From NCBI GenBank assembly GCA_016286555.1, contig JAEETA010000001.1, forward strand, positions 124,001 to 188,000: a stretch of 64,000 bases of DNA, in the 5' to 3' direction. The position numbers were made by a program, and so were the translations under genes. The first letter of the stretch is position 1. The number at the start of each line of letters is the position of its first letter. This stretch comes from Lachnospiraceae bacterium. Its GTDB lineage: Bacteria; Bacillota; Clostridia; Lachnospirales; Lachnospiraceae. This document shows, piece by piece, positions 59,590-64,000 of the stretch. The notes beneath the pieces are model-generated. The model had not been told where the DNA came from. It saw nothing but the letters and a program-made list of their open reading frames with translations, and ran no database searches.

Positions 59590-61551
59590 TTAATCCCTTA
59601 CCCCCAGGGAGCAGTCGCTCCGGTCCAGGGTAAGATTGGGGTTGTAATAGGGATCTCCCGCCTCCAGCACTTCCTTCCAGCGCTCCCGGAACAGTTTGCA
59701 TTCCTCCTCGTAGCGCTGCATCTTTGCCGCATTTTTCCCGTCCACGTCGGAGCCCCGGGAAGCGGACTCGTAATGGTACAGCTCGCAGTAGGGATTGAAG
59801 ATGTTGAGAAGGCCCTTCTGCCGCAGTCGCAGACAAAAGTCTACGTCATTCAGAGCGATGCGGAAGTCCTCGTCCAGGCCTCCCAGCTCGTCGTAGAGGC
59901 TCTTCTTCACCATGAGGCAGGCACCGGTGACGGCGGACATGTTCTGCTGGTACCAGAGCTTGCCCATGTAGCCCAGGTTCTCCCCGTCAAAGCGGTAGAA
60001 CACATGGCCTGCGGTGCGGTGTGCTCCCAGTCCCAGGACGATGCCGGCATGCTGGATGGAATGGTCGGGATAGTAGAGTTTCGCTCCCACGGCACCCACA
60101 TCCGGGCGCTGGGCAAACATCAGCAGTTCCTCCATCCAGTTCAGAGCGATGACCTCGGTGTCGTTGTTCAGCAGCAGCAGGTACTCGCCGGTGGCTTCCT
60201 TCGCACCGAAATTGTTCACCGCGGAGTAGTTGAAGTCCCATTTGTAATTCAGAACCCGTACCTTCGGCTCACTCTCCAGTTCCTTGTAGTAAGCAAAAAT
60301 GCTGTCCTCGGTGGAGTTGTTCTCGATCACCAGGATCTCGAAATTTTCATAGGTGGAGCGCTGCAAAATGGAATTAATGCAGCGGCGCAGATCCTTCTCA
60401 TGGTTGCAGTTGGGGATGAGGATGGAGATCTTCGCCTCCCGCTCCAGAGCGTATTTGATCCGGAAAATGGTCTCAAAGGCTCTGGTGCTCTCCAGCTCGA
60501 AATCATGGAAACCTGCCTTTTCCAGGGCGTCGCTGACGGCTCCTCTGGCTGCCTCGATGGCATAGGGCTTGGCGGAGATGTCGGATGCCACACTGGCCTC
60601 ATGAGAACGCCAGTAGTACATGATACGGGGCACGTGCACCACCTTCTGTGCCAGGGCAGTGAGCCGCAGGATCATGTCGTGGTCCTGGCTGCCGTCGTAC
60701 TTCGAGCGGAACAGCTCCGTTCCCTCCAGGAGAGAACGCTTGAAGACGCTGAAGTGGCAGATGTAGTTATTGGCCCGGAGATTGTCAATGGCAAAATCCG
60801 GCTTAAAATGCAGAGTGATGAAATTGTCGATATCGTCCCCGCTGAAGGTGCTCTCGTCGCAGTAGATATAGTCCGCGCCCTGCTCCGTGATGGCCTTGCA
60901 ATACTCGTAGATCACGCTGGGATGCAGCAGATCGTCATGGTCCAGGAGACCGATGTAGTTGCCGGTGGCCATCTCCAGGCACTGATTGGTATTGCCGGAG
61001 ATCTGCAGGTTCCGCTCCAGCTTCCGGTACAGGATCCTGGGATCCGCAGACGCCTCCGCCTTACAGTATTCTCCCACGTATGTATGAGCATCGTCAGAGC
61101 CGTCCGCCAGGCACAGCTGCCAGTGACCGCAGGTCTGGGTCTTCACCGATTCCACCATATCCTGCAGGAATTTCTGCGGAGTGTTATAGAGAGGCACCAG
61201 AATGGAGATCACCAGATCCTCGGGGAATACCGCAGCCGCTTCCTGCGCCCGCCTTGCCTCATCGGGAAAGCTCTTTTTTCCGTGCATGCCCCGCAGCCTT
61301 GCGTCCGTCATTTTCTGGCGGGCCTTAATGGCAAAGCCCCTGGGGCCTCCCAGGTTCTTGATGCGCTTGAAGGTTTTTGCAGTGATCTTGCAGGCGCCGC
61401 GAAAAGGCCGCGTCACCTTCCAGGACAGGGTGCTCTTGGTCTTTTTCAGCTCCTCCTTCATCCGCTCCGTCTCCGCCCGGCTCTCCGCCAGCTGACACTG
61501 CAGCGCCGTATTCTTCTGTTTTTCCCGGAGATATTCTTTCTCGTAATCCAT
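59590..61551 (-). CDS. tandem-domain family 2 glycosyltransferase
   Basis: The 653-residue enzyme has an N-terminal coiled coil (about 1-45) and two GT-A domains: about 115-340 (ISILVPLYNTPQKFLQDMVESVKTQTC, GLLDHDDLLHPSVIYEYC, YCDESTFSGDD) and about 385-620 (ISILIPNCNHEKDLRRCINSILQ, LNNDTEVIALNWMEELL, IALNDVDFCLRL). Both keep the DxD-like metal sites and catalytic acid pairs, so it may add two sugars. GGAGG lies six bases before the ATG. It follows the next gene on the minus strand by 20 bases and may be cotranscribed. Confidence 0.92.
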   Translation of the reverse strand: MDYEKEYLREKQKNTALQCQLAESRAETERMKEELKKTKSTLSWKVTRPFRGACKITAKTFKRIKNLGGPRGFAIKARQKMTDARLRGMHGKKSFPDEARRAQEAAAVFPEDLVISILVPLYNTPQKFLQDMVESVKTQTCGHWQLCLADGSDDAHTYVGEYCKAEASADPRILYRKLERNLQISGNTNQCLEMATGNYIGLLDHDDLLHPSVIYEYCKAITEQGADYIYCDESTFSGDDIDNFITLHFKPDFAIDNLRANNYICHFSVFKRSLLEGTELFRSKYDGSQDHDMILRLTALAQKVVHVPRIMYYWRSHEASVASDISAKPYAIEAARGAVSDALEKAGFHDFELESTRAFETIFRIKYALEREAKISILIPNCNHEKDLRRCINSILQRSTYENFEILVIENNSTEDSIFAYYKELESEPKVRVLNYKWDFNYSAVNNFGAKEATGEYLLLLNNDTEVIALNWMEELLMFAQRPDVGAVGAKLYYPDHSIQHAGIVLGLGAHRTAGHVFYRFDGENLGYMGKLWYQQNMSAVTGACLMVKKSLYDELGGLDEDFRIALNDVDFCLRLRQKGLLNIFNPYCELYHYESASRGSDVDGKNAAKMQRYEEECKLFRERWKEVLEAGDPYYNPNLTLDRSDCSLGVRD

Positions 61552-61571
61552 GTTTTTCCTCCCGCTGTCCG

Positions 61572-63743
61572 TTACAGCGACAGCGTTTCTTTCGTATCCG
61601 TATCCGCCGTGGCGGCGTCATCCGTCTGCAATCTCAGACTGATGCGATGGGTGCCCTTCTGCAGCGCTCCCGCAGGCAGTCGCAGGAAAAATCCCGCCAG
61701 TCCCGCCATGGGACATCCCGGAAAAGCAGCCTCCAGATCACTGCGGTACATGGGCGTCGCCTCAGCGCTGACCTGTTTCTCGTCCGCCGCCGTCAGGGTA
61801 ACGATCCGCTTTGCAGTGAGGACCGTTTCGGTTTTTCCTGCAGGGAACAGGGTGCCAAAGGCCTTCCCCGCCTTGCCGCCCATAGCTGCCAGGGGCAGGA
61901 CCCAACCCCGGACCACGCAGGTATTCGGTGCCCCCGGATAGGGTGCGGGATCAAACACCGCTTCGTCAATGCGGATCCGCAGAGGACCTGCTTTCAGCTT
62001 TCCGTTCTTCCCGGCCTCCCCCATCAGGAGCTCCGCCGTCATTTCCTTATCCGTCCAGGGGAATTTGTAATTGATCTCATACCCCAGGGCGTTGTCGATG
62101 AGGTCGGGATGATAGTAGGGGTCCTGTCCCTCGTACTCGGGATAGAGGGCGAAAAGCACCTTCCGCTCCCCGTAGAGCCGCTCCCATTTTTCCGCATTGC
62201 CCGCGTCGGACCCTCTGGTGAGGGACTCGTAGTGGTCCAGCAGCGCCTCATTGCATTGTACGTTGCGGTAGCCCGCCCGGGCCAGCCGGAAGCACAGCTC
62301 CACATCATTGTAAGCCACCTTCAGGGATTCATCAAAGGGGAAGGAGCCGCAGGACGCCTTACCCGCTGCCTCCAGTTTTTTCCGCTCCACCAGAAGGCAT
62401 GCCGCCGTCACGGAAAGCACCTCTCTGTTCAGGCGGTTCACACCGTGGTAAATGACACTTCCGTCGGAAAATCCGGTGAGTTTGTGGGAAGGGCCGTTCT
62501 TCAGCATGGTGACTCCCACATGCTGGATCAGTTCCGAATGAGCATAGTGAAGGCGCGCTCCCACGGCGCCCACACCGGGCTGCAGGGCCAGCCCCGCCAT
62601 CTTCTGCAGCCAGTCGGGCTGCAGGATCTCCACATCGTCGTTCAGGAACAGGATCAGATCTCCCTTTGCCTCCCGGTAGCCCAGGTTGCACATGGCGGAA
62701 AAATTAAATTCCGAGGGATGCACCAGATACCGGAAGCCGTAGCGCTCCGACATGGCTGTATATTCCTTTTGGTTCTCGGGACTGCTGCCATTATCCGCAA
62801 CGATAAATTCCGTATGAGGATATTCTGTCCGCTCCGTAAAGCTCCGAAGGCATACCTCCAGCACTTCGGGGTGATCCTTGGACAAAAGTACCACAGAGAT
62901 CAGAGGATCCCCGGGGGTATCGTAAAGCACCTGACAGGTGGCACCCACCTCTTCAGGGAAGCCGCATTCTTCCTTTGTCTCCACATGAGCCGCCAGGCCT
63001 CTCGCCTGCAGGATCCGGTTCCGCAGATTGCCGCTCTCCTGTCCGCTGCAGGGCATCCACAGATCTGCCGCTTCGTCCATGGGGGCATTTCTGTGAAACA
63101 GTACTTCGGGAATGTGGAGGATTTCTTCCGTCTTCCCGGCAGCCATCAGCAAGCTCTCCGCCTCCAGGGTCAGTTCATACAACCGCAGCAGAGGATCCGA
63201 CGCGCAACCGCTTCCCGCCGCCTCCTTCTCCAGCACCTGCAGCAGCAGGTCCTTTCGGAAGATCACCATGCTGCCGAAGTACATGCAGCCAAGCAGCTGC
63301 TCCGGAGAATACGCCCCTTTCAGCCAGGGAGAATGGTACCGGGCTTCCTCACAGGGCACTTCCGCAGCAGCATCATAACAGTCCTCGTCCCCGTAAAGCA
63401 GCGCCCCTTCCGGGTGTGCTTCCAAAAACCGACCGACAACGGAATCCAAGTCGGAAGACACCTCACCGCAAGCAGCGGTCAGTGCCACGTAGTCTTCACT
63501 TCGCCCCGACAATCTGACAGCGATGTCAGAAACCACAGACGCAGCACCGTCACTGTCCGCCTCTCCTGCCCGCAGAGAAAGCACAAAAAGCGAACGGTAC
63601 GCAGGATGCCTTTCGGCTTCCTCCGCCCGCTCGCTCATTCTTTGCATTCGCCAGGGAAAATAGGGATGCACCTGCCCGAAGATTTCGAGACGGTAGCGAT
63701 CCGCTTCCCCAATATGGGATTTTTCCTGTTTTCCCTCTGTCAT
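61572..63743 (-). CDS. glycosyltransferase with degenerate first GT-A half and C-terminal beta domain
   Basis: The 723-residue protein has a reduced N-terminal region (about 50-230) where only the second half of a GT-A domain is recognisable (LLYGDEDCYDAAAEVPCEEARYHSPWLKG). The full domain (about 295-560) has ISVVLLSKDHPEVLEVCLRSFTER, LNDDVEILQPDWLQKM and VAYNDVELCFRL. A beta-rich C-terminus (about 570-720) follows. One active site is expected. AAGGAT lies eleven bases upstream of the ATG. It follows the partial gene at the right edge by four bases. Confidence 0.87.
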   Translation of the reverse strand: MTEGKQEKSHIGEADRYRLEIFGQVHPYFPWRMQRMSERAEEAERHPAYRSLFVLSLRAGEADSDGAASVVSDIAVRLSGRSEDYVALTAACGEVSSDLDSVVGRFLEAHPEGALLYGDEDCYDAAAEVPCEEARYHSPWLKGAYSPEQLLGCMYFGSMVIFRKDLLLQVLEKEAAGSGCASDPLLRLYELTLEAESLLMAAGKTEEILHIPEVLFHRNAPMDEAADLWMPCSGQESGNLRNRILQARGLAAHVETKEECGFPEEVGATCQVLYDTPGDPLISVVLLSKDHPEVLEVCLRSFTERTEYPHTEFIVADNGSSPENQKEYTAMSERYGFRYLVHPSEFNFSAMCNLGYREAKGDLILFLNDDVEILQPDWLQKMAGLALQPGVGAVGARLHYAHSELIQHVGVTMLKNGPSHKLTGFSDGSVIYHGVNRLNREVLSVTAACLLVERKKLEAAGKASCGSFPFDESLKVAYNDVELCFRLARAGYRNVQCNEALLDHYESLTRGSDAGNAEKWERLYGERKVLFALYPEYEGQDPYYHPDLIDNALGYEINYKFPWTDKEMTAELLMGEAGKNGKLKAGPLRIRIDEAVFDPAPYPGAPNTCVVRGWVLPLAAMGGKAGKAFGTLFPAGKTETVLTAKRIVTLTAADEKQVSAEATPMYRSDLEAAFPGCPMAGLAGFFLRLPAGALQKGTHRISLRLQTDDAATADTDTKETLSL

Positions 63744-63747
63744 AATA

Positions 63748-64000
63748 TCAGATCCTTCCGGCGATCTTGCCCGAAATACCGGATACGATCAGGGTGATCT
63801 CCACCTCGTCGTCCATCACGGGCTTTATCTTCGAGGACCGAAGCTCGATCTGGGGATCGGAGGTGGTAAAGAGATACGCTCCTCCTCCCAGGGACTTGCC
63901 GTTGGTCAGAAGCTTTGCGGTATTCACCGGTTTGCCGCCCCGCAGTAGCCGCTCCACCTTCACCAGGCAGGGCTTGCTGCAAGGGTCGATCCGCAGATTC
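63748..64000 (-). CDS. C-terminal part of a protein running off the right edge
   Basis: The frame is open at base 64000 and runs to a stop at 63748, giving about 84 residues: ...LRIDPCSKPCLVKVERLLRGGKPVNTAKLL... to GISGKIAGRI. The beta-strand pattern with repeated short hydrophobic segments resembles C-terminal accessory domains of Lachnospiraceae glycosyltransferases, such as the tail of the gene at 61572. It precedes that gene by four bases, so it belongs to the same operon. Function of the missing part is unknown. Confidence 0.7.
   Translation of the reverse strand, partial: NLRIDPCSKPCLVKVERLLRGGKPVNTAKLLTNGKSLGGGAYLFTTSDPQIELRSSKIKPVMDDEVEITLIVSGISGKIAGRI

Noticed and set aside
57598-61941. 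1447-codon open frame on the plus strand
   Set aside because: It is antisense to phosphoglucomutase and glycosyltransferase genes. In GC-rich DNA with strong codon bias, the opposite strand often lacks stops; there is no ribosome binding site and the protein is a featureless mix of Leu, His and Gly.

Overview
The window is bacterial chromosome, GC-rich by eye (high fifties), densely coded and mostly transcribed from the minus strand. The gene content points to a Gram-positive anaerobe of the Clostridia, most likely Lachnospiraceae: an ECF vitamin transporter beside type III pantothenate kinase, LytR-CpsA-Psr and GH25 wall proteins, DUF4214 secreted proteins, Rpn/PD-(D/E)XK family proteins, a tRNA without encoded CCA, and lipoproteins with Gram-positive signals. 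The family assignment is inference; no rRNA is present.

Layout. 1-3.9 kb: partial RidA, a small unknown protein, a large solute-binding lipoprotein, and a divergent ACT-domain protein. 4.0-10.7 kb: a minus-strand run valS > folC > 55-aa protein > zinc-ribbon/TPR membrane protein > GH25 muramidase. 10.8-12.9 kb: a GH13 enzyme, then a 785-base gap rich in palindromes, DnaA-box-like sites and a 74-bp tandem repeat. 12.9-13.5 kb: a histidine phosphatase. 13.5-22.4 kb: a tight operon mraY-like > greA > HAD-CPBP fusion > acyltransferase > polytopic membrane protein > nuclease-helicase fusion. 22.4-26.3 kb: a 73-aa helical protein, tRNA-Val(GAC), a barnase-like lipoprotein with its barstar inhibitor, a YgjP-like peptidase, coaX, and an ECF S-component gene broken by one in-frame TGA. 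26.3-31.4 kb: a DUF4214 secreted protein with a long attenuator-like leader, flanked by Rpn-related pieces and a DUF4214 remnant; this looks like the most plastic part. 31.4-37.9 kb: three polytopic membrane proteins. 38.0-41.5 kb: a divergent membrane protein, nnr and rsmJ. 41.4-44.9 kb: a GH3 glycosidase and a divergent AraC regulator separated by a 156-bp symmetric palindrome. 44.9-48.0 kb: HtrA and a long ClpX. 48.0-64.0 kb: a surface polysaccharide locus (glycosyltransferases, LCP ligase, initiating sugar-phosphate transferase, secreted beta-helix protein, phosphoglucomutase) running off the right edge.

How the genes fit together. The right quarter could build and attach a surface polysaccharide: phosphoglucomutase feeds nucleotide sugars, the polyprenyl glycosylphosphotransferase starts the repeat unit, five or more GT2 enzymes extend it, and the LCP protein links it to the wall. 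The membrane proteins at 16-19 kb and 31-39 kb resemble polyprenyl-sugar glycosyltransferases or acyltransferases and may decorate the same surface. GH13, GH3/AraC and the solute-binding lipoprotein indicate oligosaccharide use.

No CRISPR array, integrated phage or complete insertion sequence was seen. The best candidates for new biology are the lipid-anchored barnase/barstar pair, the leader RNA of the DUF4214 gene, the recombined Rpn/DUF4214 neighbourhood, the intergenic palindromes, and the broken or recoded ECF gene. Start codons were chosen from ribosome binding sites; several genes start with TTG or GTG.
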